From Bacilli bacterium (GTDB lineage: Bacteria > Bacillota_I > Bacilli_A > RF39 > UBA660), in contig JAEDES010000008.1 in the NCBI GenBank assembly GCA_016293205.1, forward strand, positions 1 through 36,055: 36,055 bases of DNA, written 5' to 3'. The stretch's first letter is position 1. Every line of letters starts with the position of its first letter. This document shows, in pieces, positions 1-6,544 of this stretch. The position numbers were made by a program, and so were the translations under genes. The notes below the pieces were generated by a model. That model worked only from the letters and a program-made list of their open reading frames with translations, was not told where the DNA came from and made no database searches.

Positions 1-297
1 ATAGTAGAAGGATATGTAAATAACTATAAAACAATCTTAGAATCAGACTATGGAGTAGATGTAGTAGAAGCAAGACTTATTACAGAGGAAGAACTTGTAA
101 CATTAGGATGTAGTGGTTCAAGTTGTAAAACTGCACCAAGTTGGGTTTATGAAACTTCATATTGGTCTGGGTCGGCCAATCATTCTGGCAGTGTATGGAT
201 CGTAAATAGTTATGGTATTTTCGGCTCCAACGACTATGGCGATGATATCCGCTTCGGCGTTCGTCCAGTTATAATCATCTCTAAATCTAATTTCTAG
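1..297 (+). CDS. 3' end of a DGR-type variable protein (C-type-lectin-like tail)
   Basis: The first base is already inside an open frame that stops with TAG at 295-297, so only the last 98 residues are visible. The tail reads as ARLITEEEL, a pair of cysteines (GCSGSSC), a YWSGS segment, WIVNS and the terminal FGVRPVI. This layout is typical of exported proteins ending in a C-type-lectin/formylglycine-enzyme-like fold, the usual target of diversity-generating retroelements; the family assignment is from memory. The stretch from codon 56 to 90 (166-270) is a mutated copy of the non-coding repeat at 555-665, differing almost only where that repeat has A. GGC, CGC and TCC codons, rare in this AT-rich genome, occur exactly at those sites. 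The N-terminus, any signal peptide and the start codon lie left of the window. A ligand-binding surface or adhesion role is inferred. Confidence 0.75.
   Translation: MVEGYVNNYKTILESDYGVDVVEARLITEEELVTLGCSGSSCKTAPSWVYETSYWSGSANHSGSVWIVNSYGIFGSNDYGDDIRFGVRPVIIISKSNF
166..270 (+). repeat. Variable repeat (VR) of a diversity-generating retroelement
   Basis: From 178 to 270 it aligns without gaps, codon for codon, to 573-665. By hand count 20 of the 37 adenines of the downstream copy are replaced here, always at codon positions 1 or 2 (AAC to GGC, TCC, CGC, ATC, GAC; AAT to TAT, CAT, GAT). Only 5 of 56 non-A bases differ. The upstream flank (166-177) matches with a small indel. It ends in GTTCGTCCAG, shared with the template copy, which would correspond to the initiation-of-mutagenic-homing region. 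Two T-to-C differences just before it make the present template an imperfect parent. Confidence 0.75.
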
Positions 298-335
298 AAA
301 TCTTTGATTTCTCATGACAGTTTATGGAATAAACT
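296..335 (+). other. Tandem hairpins directly after the variable gene
   Basis: Two perfect inverted repeats lie just after the variable region: AGAAATC-TTT-GATTTCT (296-312, overlapping the stop codon) and AGTTTAT-GGA-ATAAACT (319-335). Neither is followed by a T-run, so they are poor terminators. Known DGRs carry a hairpin or cruciform just downstream of the VR that is needed for target recognition; that role here is inferred. Confidence 0.5.
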
Positions 336-342
336 AGTACCC

Positions 343-448
343 GGCTGCACTAGGTGAAAGCTTGCTTGTAGCCGATGAGGTATATCTATGTTAATAATAG
401 ACAAGATATAGTAAATAGTGAATTGAATAGCCCTCGCACTAGCGAGGG
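343..448 (+). other. Two further stem-loops between VR and TR
   Basis: GGCTGCA (343-349) pairs with TGTAGCC (367-373) through one G-T wobble. CCCTCGC-ACTA-GCGAGGG (431-448) is a perfect 7-bp GC-rich stem with a 4-nt loop, conspicuous in AT-rich DNA. The second could be a terminator for the upstream gene, though only a weak T-stretch follows. Both could also be part of the structured DGR RNA. Confidence 0.5.
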
Positions 449-554
449 TGATTTAATCAAAAGCAAATTTGATATTATTTTATTTATATAAATAATATTG
501 GGTAATATCTGCTAAGTTTGAGACTGTTGTTATTTAGTCTTTGTTTGAAGTTGA

Positions 555-665
555 TCTGGGTAATTCGGCATTAATAATACTAACAATGTTTGGAACGTAA
601 ATAGTAATGGTAATTTCAACAACGACAACTATAACAATGGTAACAACTTTGGTGTTCGTCCAGAT
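555..665 (+). repeat. Template repeat (TR) of a diversity-generating retroelement
   Basis: This is a non-coding copy of the tail of the upstream gene; the matching frame has a TAA near its start (561-563). In register with the gene it would read WNVNSNGNF, then runs of Asn codons (AAC/AAT) and FGVRP. AAC/AAT at the variable positions is the classic TR design, because randomising A at codon positions 1 and 2 of AAY reaches most amino acids without making stops. Its 3' part TTTGGTGTTCGTCCAG is A-poor and resembles an IMH-like end. No reverse transcriptase gene is found on either side in the window, so the element is either served by an enzyme to the left or elsewhere, or is an orphan. Confidence 0.75.
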
Positions 666-1082
666 TCCATTAATGCTCCGCTGCATAATACTTATTTAGA
701 CTATGTAATACATACTTAGGAAACAAGATTTTTTCCACGTGTAGACGAAATATATATAGTAGATGGAAAGATGGCATAATAGAGATATCGAAACTTCGTC
801 TTTTCTAGACCTACTATGAATAATAAGTAATTATTATTTAAACTCTTTTAAAATGTATTTTAAGACATTCTAAGAGAGCTTTTTAATTTGTAGTATAAAG
901 TATCAAATAATAGTTCTATCATTATAAGATTAAAATACAAAGTATCAGGGATATCAAAAAAAGTTTTTCTTAGTCGTGGGAGAACGATGCAAGGGGGACT
1001 TTGTAGAAAAAAATCCCAAAATGAAATTTCAAAATTTAATAAAAACGTAGTTTTATAAGATGTAGAAATACACCTTATTTTT
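666..1082. other. Non-coding stretch downstream of TR, with crossed inverted repeats
   Basis: There is no convincing gene on either strand. AGACGAA (743-749) is complementary to TTCGTCT (795-801), and ATAGTAG (756-762) to CTACTAT (811-817). The pairs are interleaved, which is a pseudoknot topology. The region directly 3' of a TR is the structured spacer used for cDNA priming in the Bordetella phage DGR, so a similar RNA is possible here. A G-rich block (gggggac at about 992-998, with TCCC about 1013-1016) sits near the right end and is unexplained. No RT motif such as YxDD was seen. Confidence 0.4.
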
Positions 1083-1088
1083 ATGTAT

Positions 1089-1110
1089 AAAAAAAGAAGC
1101 CTAAGCTTCT
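1089..1110 (-). terminator. Terminator of the CPBP protease gene
   Basis: On the minus strand AGAAGC-TTAG-GCTTCT is followed by seven T. The stem includes the last bases of the stop codon. Confidence 0.85.
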
Positions 1111-1795
1111 AAAGAATAGATATAAGTACTAATACTGTATTATGAATCATATGAAACATAATAGGTGTAAGAATACTTTTAGTTTTAACATAACTAAAAG
1201 CAAAACAACTTCCTAATGCACCATAAGGTATTATAAATAAATAATCTACCCAAGAATTAATATTACCAGTTACATGTGCAAGTCCAAATATAAATCCTGA
1301 AATTAAAACATAAATAATTTTATTTTTAATTAAATGTTCATAACTTTTTCTAAATATAATTTCTTCAACAATAGGAGCAAGAATACCTGCATTAATAACC
1401 ATTATCCAAGGAAGAGAAGCAATCATACTTTGGACACTTTGCTCATTTCCTGCAACACCCGCATCAAATAAAGTACTAATTAAAATGTTTGATGCAACCA
1501 TTATTACTAAACCAACAGTCCAACTAACAATTCCTACATCAAAACAATCCCAAAAGTTTTTAAAGAAATGTTTAGCTTCTTCTCTAATACTTTTTCTATA
1601 TATAAAGAATAATATAAATACCATAATACAACTACTAAATGCACTAAGTAAAACATTAGTAGAACCACTTATATTATCTAATCCTATATTAAATATATAA
1701 ACCGGTATTAATTGAAATAACCAACTATAATTAAATAATAAAAATATTAATAAAACTTTTCCCCAACTAATTAATTTTTTCTCTATATCCTTCAT
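1109..1795 (-). CDS. CPBP family intramembrane metalloprotease (CAAX protease-like)
   Basis: A 228-residue, very hydrophobic protein with several predicted membrane helices. It carries the three CPBP/Abi motifs in order: EEIIFR (residues 144-149; the EE and R of motif 1), FGLAH (170-174; motif 2 His) and HMIHN (215-219; the HxxxN-type motif 3). These residues form the intramembrane metal site of Rce1-like glutamyl proteases. In bacteria such proteins act in bacteriocin self-immunity, peptide maturation or signalling; nothing nearby (no peptide precursor, no ABC transporter) tells which. It is transcribed away from rpsO, with a GATGGTGATG ribosome binding site before the ATG and its own terminator. 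Family assignment is firm, substrate unknown. Confidence 0.9.
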   Translation of the reverse strand: MKDIEKKLISWGKVLLIFLLFNYSWLFQLIPVYIFNIGLDNISGSTNVLLSAFSSCIMVFILFFIYRKSIREEAKHFFKNFWDCFDVGIVSWTVGLVIMVASNILISTLFDAGVAGNEQSVQSMIASLPWIMVINAGILAPIVEEIIFRKSYEHLIKNKIIYVLISGFIFGLAHVTGNINSWVDYLFIIPYGALGSCFAFSYVKTKSILTPIMFHMIHNTVLVLISIL

Positions 1796-1846
1796 ATCAT
1801 CACCATCTTAAATATACTATAAATATATGAAAAATAAAAGAAAAAC

Positions 1847-1875
1847 TTGTCAAAACAACAAATCCATAGTATAAT
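1847..1875 (+). promoter_or_regulatory. rpsO promoter
   Basis: TTGTCA (1847-1852), a 17-bp spacer, then TATAAT (1870-1875). It leaves a leader of about 78 nt before rpsO. Short complementary pieces (ACCA near 1894 and TGGTGG near 1928) could fold into an S15-binding leader, but the sequence alone does not establish this. Confidence 0.75.
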
Positions 1876-1960
1876 ACAATTACTTGCCAATACCAGGTTT
1901 AAAGATATTCCGACTTTTTACTTAGTTTTGGTGGACATATAGATGAAAGGAAGTGTTAAT

Positions 1961-2230
1961 ATGGCATTAACAAAAGAAGAAAAAGCAGTAATCGTAAAAG
2001 AATTTGCTAAGAGTGAAAAAGATACAGGAAGTGCAGAAGTACAAATCGCTATTCTTACTAAAGAAATCAATGATTTAACTAATCACTTAAAAGAACACAC
2101 TCATGATTATCATTCACGTAGAGGATTATTAAAGAAAGTAGGACAACGTAAAAATATGTTAGCTTACTTAGCTAAAAAAGATATCCAAAGTTACCGTGAA
2201 GTAATCAAAAAATTAGGATTAAGAAAATAA
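1961..2230 (+). CDS. rpsO: 30S ribosomal protein S15
   Basis: An 89-residue protein, the exact usual length of S15, starting MALTKEEK with the conserved GSAEVQIAILT, HSRRGLL and VGQRK segments. It binds 16S rRNA in the platform of the small subunit. An in-frame ATG at 1943 exists, but GGAAG (1948-1952) sits at ribosome-binding distance from the ATG at 1961, and family length agrees, so 1961 is taken. It has its own promoter and a strong terminator before pnp. The rpsO-pnp order is widely conserved in Bacteria. Confidence 0.97.
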   Translation: MALTKEEKAVIVKEFAKSEKDTGSAEVQIAILTKEINDLTNHLKEHTHDYHSRRGLLKKVGQRKNMLAYLAKKDIQSYREVIKKLGLRK

Positions 2231-2237
2231 TCAAAGT

Positions 2238-2264
2238 AGACACTTATTTTTAGTGTCTTTTTTT
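2238..2264 (+). terminator. rpsO terminator
   Basis: AGACACT-tattttt-AGTGTCT followed by a T-run. Confidence 0.9.
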
Positions 2265-2279
2265 ATTAAAAAAGACAGT

Positions 2280-2308
2280 TTGCAAAGCAAAGAGTATAAC
2301 GATATAAT
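2280..2308 (+). promoter_or_regulatory. pnp promoter
   Basis: TTGCAA (2280-2285), a 17-bp spacer, TATAAT (2303-2308), about 25 bp before the pnp start. Together with the rpsO terminator this lets pnp be transcribed separately. Confidence 0.7.
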
Positions 2309-2332
2309 TGTATTATAAGAAAGAGGTAGTTT

Positions 2333-4516
2333 ATGAAGAAAGTATTTGAATTAGATTTTCATGGTCGTAAACTTATAGTTGAACATGGAGAACTAGCAAA
2401 ACAAGCTGATGGTTCTGTATTAGTAAGATATAATGATACAGTAATCTTAACAGCTGCAGTAGTAAGTAAGAATGTTAACTTACTATCAGACTTTTTCCCA
2501 CTAACAGTAAATTATCAAGAAAAACTTTACTCAGTAGGAAAAATTCCAGGTGGATTTATTAAAAGAGAAGGACGTGCTAGTGAAGCAGCAACTTTAGCAG
2601 CTAGAATGATTGACCGTCCAATGCGTCCATTATTCCCAGAAGGATTCAAAAATGAAGTACAAATTATTTCAACAGTATTATCAGTAGATCAAGAATGTTC
2701 TCCTGAATTAACAGCAATGTTTGCTTCATCTCTAGCAGTATCAATTTCAAAGATTCCATTTAATGGACCAATTGCTGGAGTTAAAGTAGGTAGAGTTAAT
2801 GGTGAATTAATAATTAACCCAACTCCTGAACAATTAGAAGTTTCTGAATTAGAATTAACAGTTGCTGGAACAAAAGAAGCTATCAACATGGTTGAGTCTT
2901 CAGCAAAACAAGTAACAGAAGATGTTATGCTAGAAGCATTAATGTTCGGACATGAAGCTATTAAAGAATTAATCGCATTTCAAGAAGAAATCATCGCCGA
3001 AATTGGTGAAGAAAAAATGGAATATGAAACTTTAGTACCAGAACAAGAAATCATCGATAGAGTTAAAGAATTAGCAACAGATAAAATGGATAAAGCTTTA
3101 CGCATCAAAGATAAACTTGAAAAATATGCTGCAATCGATGCTGTAAAAGAAGAAATGATTGAATTATATAAATCAGAAAATGAAGATAAATTAAAAGAAG
3201 ACGAATTAAAAGAATTACTAGTTAAAGTTAATATGGTAGTTTCAGATATTGAATATGATTTATTCAGAAGTATCGTTGTTAAAGAAAAACAAAGAGCAGA
3301 TGGAAGAAAAATGGATGAAATCAGACCATTATCAACAGATATCGATTTACTTCCAAGAACTCATGGTTCAGCATTATTCACTCGTGGAGAAACTCAAGCA
3401 TTATCAGTAACAACTCTAGGAGCTTTAAATGAACATCAAATTATTGATGGTTTAGGAATGGAAGATCAAAAGAGATTTATGTTACATTATAACTTCCCTC
3501 AATTCTCAGTAGGAGAAACAGGAAGATATGGAGCACCAGGTCGTCGTGAAATCGGACATGGAGCTTTAGGTGAAAAAGCTTTAGCTCAAGTTATTCCATC
3601 AGAAGATGAATTCCCATATACAATTCGTGTAGTATCAGAAATCCTAGAATCAAATGGTTCATCATCACAAGCATCAATCTGTGCTGGATGTATGTCATTA
3701 ATGGCAGCAGGAGTTCCAATCAAAGCTCCAGTTGCAGGAATCGCTATGGGATTAATTACACATGGTGATGATTATATTATTTTAACTGATATTCAAGGTA
3801 TGGAAGACCACTTAGGAGATATGGACTTCAAAGTAGCAGGAACAAAAGACGGAATTACTGCACTACAAATGGATATCAAAATTTCAGGAATTACTGAAGA
3901 AATATTAAGAGAAGCTTTAGCTCAAGCTAAAAAAGCTCGTTTAGAAATCTTAGATACAATTAAAAATCAAATTGCAGAACCTCGTAAAGAAGTTTCTAAA
4001 TATGCACCAAAGATGGTTACATTCATGATTAATCCTAATAAGATTAAAGAAGTAATCGGACGTGGTGGGGAAATGATTACTAAAATTATTTGTGAAGCAT
4101 CAAACGTTACAGAAGTTACAAATGTAAATGCTGTTAAAGTAGATTTAGAAGATGATGGAAGAGTTATCATTTATCATAATGATCAAGAAATTATTGACAG
4201 AACAAGACAAATGATTGAAGAAGTTGTAAGAGAAGTAGAAGTAGGAAAAATCTATGAAGCAAAAGTAGTTAAAATTGAAGACTTCGGATGTTTCGTACAA
4301 TTATGGCCAGGATGCGAAGGACTAGTTCACATTTCACAATTATCACATGATAGAGTAGATAAAGTAGAAGATGTAGTTCAATTAGGTGATGAAATCATCG
4401 TTAAAGCACAAGGACCAGATAAAAAAGGAAGACAAAACTTCTCAAGAAAAGAAGCACTTCCAAAACCAAAGAAAAAAGAAGAAAAAACTGAAGAACCAGT
4501 TGAAGTAACTGAATAA
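2333..4516 (+). CDS. pnp: Polyribonucleotide nucleotidyltransferase (PNPase)
   Basis: A 727-residue enzyme that degrades RNA 3'-5' by phosphorolysis. Domains in order: first RNase PH domain (about 10-140), helical linker (to about 300), catalytic second RNase PH domain (about 310-540), KH domain (about 555-615, GRGG loop) and S1 domain (about 637-705). The second RNase PH domain has the expected LLPRTHGSALFTRGETQ, GRREIGHGALGEKAL, SNGSSSQAS phosphate-binding segment and EDHLGDMDFKVAG with the catalytic Asp pair. The C-terminal tail is Lys/Glu-rich. An AAGAGGTAG ribosome binding site precedes the ATG. Length and all motifs are normal. Confidence 0.97.
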   Translation: MKKVFELDFHGRKLIVEHGELAKQADGSVLVRYNDTVILTAAVVSKNVNLLSDFFPLTVNYQEKLYSVGKIPGGFIKREGRASEAATLAARMIDRPMRPLFPEGFKNEVQIISTVLSVDQECSPELTAMFASSLAVSISKIPFNGPIAGVKVGRVNGELIINPTPEQLEVSELELTVAGTKEAINMVESSAKQVTEDVMLEALMFGHEAIKELIAFQEEIIAEIGEEKMEYETLVPEQEIIDRVKELATDKMDKALRIKDKLEKYAAIDAVKEEMIELYKSENEDKLKEDELKELLVKVNMVVSDIEYDLFRSIVVKEKQRADGRKMDEIRPLSTDIDLLPRTHGSALFTRGETQALSVTTLGALNEHQIIDGLGMEDQKRFMLHYNFPQFSVGETGRYGAPGRREIGHGALGEKALAQVIPSEDEFPYTIRVVSEILESNGSSSQASICAGCMSLMAAGVPIKAPVAGIAMGLITHGDDYIILTDIQGMEDHLGDMDFKVAGTKDGITALQMDIKISGITEEILREALAQAKKARLEILDTIKNQIAEPRKEVSKYAPKMVTFMINPNKIKEVIGRGGEMITKIICEASNVTEVTNVNAVKVDLEDDGRVIIYHNDQEIIDRTRQMIEEVVREVEVGKIYEAKVVKIEDFGCFVQLWPGCEGLVHISQLSHDRVDKVEDVVQLGDEIIVKAQGPDKKGRQNFSRKEALPKPKKKEEKTEEPVEVTE

Positions 4517-4517
4517 T

Positions 4518-4546
4518 AAAAAGTATCCAAATTGGATACTTTTTTT
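4518..4546 (+). terminator. pnp terminator
   Basis: GTATCC (4523-4528) pairs with GGATAC (4534-4539), extended by A-run/T-run pairing, then T7. Confidence 0.9.
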
Positions 4547-4579
4547 GTGAATTAAACATATACTTATCTAGGTGATAAA

Positions 4580-5407
4580 ATGAAAAAACTTTTAATAATA
4601 CTTTTATTATTATTTTCATTTTTCTATACAAATAAATCTATAAGTATTATTAGAAATCAAGATCCTCTAATGAAAGAAATAATAAATAATAAGTCTAAAT
4701 TTGAAATAAAATCAGTAAATGCGATTATAAAAAATAATACAATTATTCCTGGTAAAAAAGGAAAAGAAGTAGACCTTGAAAAAACTTATACTAAGATGAA
4801 ACAATATGGTACTTATAATGAATCTTTAACAGTTTTTAAAGAAACAAAACCAACTATTTCTATAGAAGATAATTATGATAAATTAATAACATCAGGTAAC
4901 AAAGATAATAAAAACATATCTTTTATATTTAAAGTAGAAAAAGATACAAATATAAATAAATTACTAAGTATTTTAAATTATCATGATATCCAAGCAACAT
5001 TCTTTATAGATGGATTATATATAGAAAATAATGATTTGAATAATCTATCTAATCATCAAATAGAATTACTAAGTTATAACAATGCTATAGATGAAATAAC
5101 TTTTACATCAGCATTATCTTATTTATCTTATAAAACTAATAAAACTCCTAAGTATTGCTTAGAAGATGATAATAATATAATTAATCTATGTAAAAAAATA
5201 AATCTTCATACAGTAAAACCTACACTTATAATAAAAAAAGATCCATATAAAGAAATAAAAGATAATTTAAATAATTCATCTATTATATTAATACCAATAA
5301 ATAATTATATTTATAATAATCTTTCTACCAGTATTTTATATATAAAATCTAAAGGATATAATTTTCTAACATTAAGTGATCTATTAAGTGAAAACCTTGA
5401 AAAATAA
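4580..5407 (+). CDS. Degenerate NodB-fold (polysaccharide deacetylase-like) exported protein
   Basis: 275 residues with an N-terminal hydrophobic segment (about 3-17; signal peptide or anchor). The N-terminal half has a block around IIPGKKGKEVDLEKTY and MKQYGTY. The region from about residue 115 (ISFIFKVEKDTNINKLLSIL, then DIQATFFIDG) matches the start of NodB domains. The position normally holding the catalytic TFDDG reads IFKVEK, and the metal-binding HxxxH is not recognisable, so the protein is probably not an active deacetylase. It follows pnp, the place of B. subtilis ylxY, a polysaccharide deacetylase gene, which supports orthology. An AGGTGAT ribosome binding site precedes the ATG. A cell-envelope role is inferred. 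Confidence 0.7.
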   Translation: MKKLLIILLLLFSFFYTNKSISIIRNQDPLMKEIINNKSKFEIKSVNAIIKNNTIIPGKKGKEVDLEKTYTKMKQYGTYNESLTVFKETKPTISIEDNYDKLITSGNKDNKNISFIFKVEKDTNINKLLSILNYHDIQATFFIDGLYIENNDLNNLSNHQIELLSYNNAIDEITFTSALSYLSYKTNKTPKYCLEDDNNIINLCKKINLHTVKPTLIIKKDPYKEIKDNLNNSSIILIPINNYIYNNLSTSILYIKSKGYNFLTLSDLLSENLEK

Positions 5408-5549
5408 TAATTAATTAAAATATTAATTTAAACGAATTAAAATCGTCATTATAAAAATAAAAAATCAATCAATAATTACAAGAAAATAAAATAATCATTA
5501 ATTTGAACACAAATAATTTATATGATAACATCTCATCTCGAGGTGATCT

Positions 5550-6482
5550 ATGAACTACTATAATGAAATAAAAAGTAAAATTATAGATAATGAAAATTAC
5601 GCAAGAATAAAAGATTATTCCAAAGAAAAACATAAAGTAATAACTTACTATGAAATAGGTAAATTATTAACTGAAGCAGGTTCAAAATATGGTGAAAATA
5701 TACTTGGAAAGTATTCTGAAAGATTAATGTTAGAAGTAGGGAAAAAATACAATAGAAGAACACTATATAGAATGAAACAATTTTATATAGTATTTCAAAA
5801 ATGGTCGCCAGTGGCGACCGATTCTATAGAAAAAAATGAAAAAGTGTCGCCACTGGCGACACAATTAACCTGGAGTCATTATTGTGAATTATTAACACTA
5901 AAAGATATGCAAGAAATTAACTATTATATTGATATGTGTAAGAAATATAATTTAAGTAAAAGAGAGTTACGTGAAAGAATTAAAAATAATGAATATAAAA
6001 GATTAGATAACTTCACAAAAGAACAAACTTTATATAAAGAACAATATGAAGTAACAAACTTTATAAAAAATCCTATAATTATAAATACTAGTCATCCATA
6101 CGATAAAGTAACTGAAAAAATACTTAAATATTTAATCTTAGAAGACTTAGATAATTTCTTAAAAGAGCTTGGAAAAGATTTTGTATATGTAGGGAATGAA
6201 TATAAAATTAAAATAGGAGATAGATATAATTATATTGATATCCTCTTATATAATTTAGAATATCACTGTTATGTTGTTGTAGAATTGAAAATAACTGAAT
6301 TAAAGTCAGAACATATTGGGCAAATCGAAAAATATATGAATTATATTGATAAAAATGTAAGAAGAGTAACTGATGATGAAACAGTTGGACTAATAATCTG
6401 TAAAAAAGAGAATAAATTAATCTTAGAGTATTGCAGTGAACCTAGAATATTTGAAACAACATATTTACTAAAAACCTTATAA
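5550..6482 (+). CDS. DUF1016/YhcG-family PDDEXK nuclease-like protein
   Basis: 310 residues. The N-terminal DUF1016 helical domain (about 1-150) contains YNRRTLYRMKQFY and TWSHYCELL. The C-terminal YhcG nuclease domain (about 170-305) contains YIDILLYN (Asp230) and VVVELKI (Glu245, Lys247), forming a D...ExK PDDEXK signature, then Gln258 in GQIEKYM. Such proteins are presumed DNases found in accessory DNA and near restriction-modification genes; no methylase or toxin partner is seen here. A GAGGTGAT site precedes the start. Odd: two GC-rich palindromes lie within codons 85-105 and encode the near-repeat SPVAT/SPLAT. The gene separates the ylxY-like gene from smc and may be acquired. Confidence 0.85.
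   Translation: MNYYNEIKSKIIDNENYARIKDYSKEKHKVITYYEIGKLLTEAGSKYGENILGKYSERLMLEVGKKYNRRTLYRMKQFYIVFQKWSPVATDSIEKNEKVSPLATQLTWSHYCELLTLKDMQEINYYIDMCKKYNLSKRELRERIKNNEYKRLDNFTKEQTLYKEQYEVTNFIKNPIIINTSHPYDKVTEKILKYLILEDLDNFLKELGKDFVYVGNEYKIKIGDRYNYIDILLYNLEYHCYVVVELKITELKSEHIGQIEKYMNYIDKNVRRVTDDETVGLIICKKENKLILEYCSEPRIFETTYLLKTL
5803..5862 (+). repeat. Pair of GC-rich palindromes inside the YhcG-like gene
   Basis: GGTCGCCA-G-TGGCGACC (5803-5819) and GTGTCGCCA-C-TGGCGACAC (5844-5862) share the core GTCGCCANTGGCGAC. They use GCG, TCG, ACC and CTG codons, rare elsewhere in this gene, and encode SPVAT and SPLAT. The reading frame stays open through both. Confidence 0.85.
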
Positions 6483-6496
6483 AATAAAGAAATCAT

Positions 6497-6525
6497 TTGT
6501 CTTAACCATACTTTTATAGTATAAT
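6497..6525 (+). promoter_or_regulatory. smc promoter
   Basis: TTGTCT (6497-6502), a 17-bp spacer, TATAAT (6520-6525), 20 bp before the chosen start. Confidence 0.7.
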
Positions 6526-6544
6526 TACAAGTAGGGTGAAAGAT

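Noticed and set aside
343..373. tRNA-like stem
   Set aside because: Only one stem forms; no anticodon arm or TTCRA loop.
666..1082. Reverse transcriptase gene expected next to the template repeat
   Set aside because: No open frame of useful length and no YxDD-like motif on either strand; the enzyme, if present, is outside the window.
5803..5862. CRISPR array
   Set aside because: Only two palindromic units inside a gene, without regular spacers or cas genes; no CRISPR array seen anywhere in the window.
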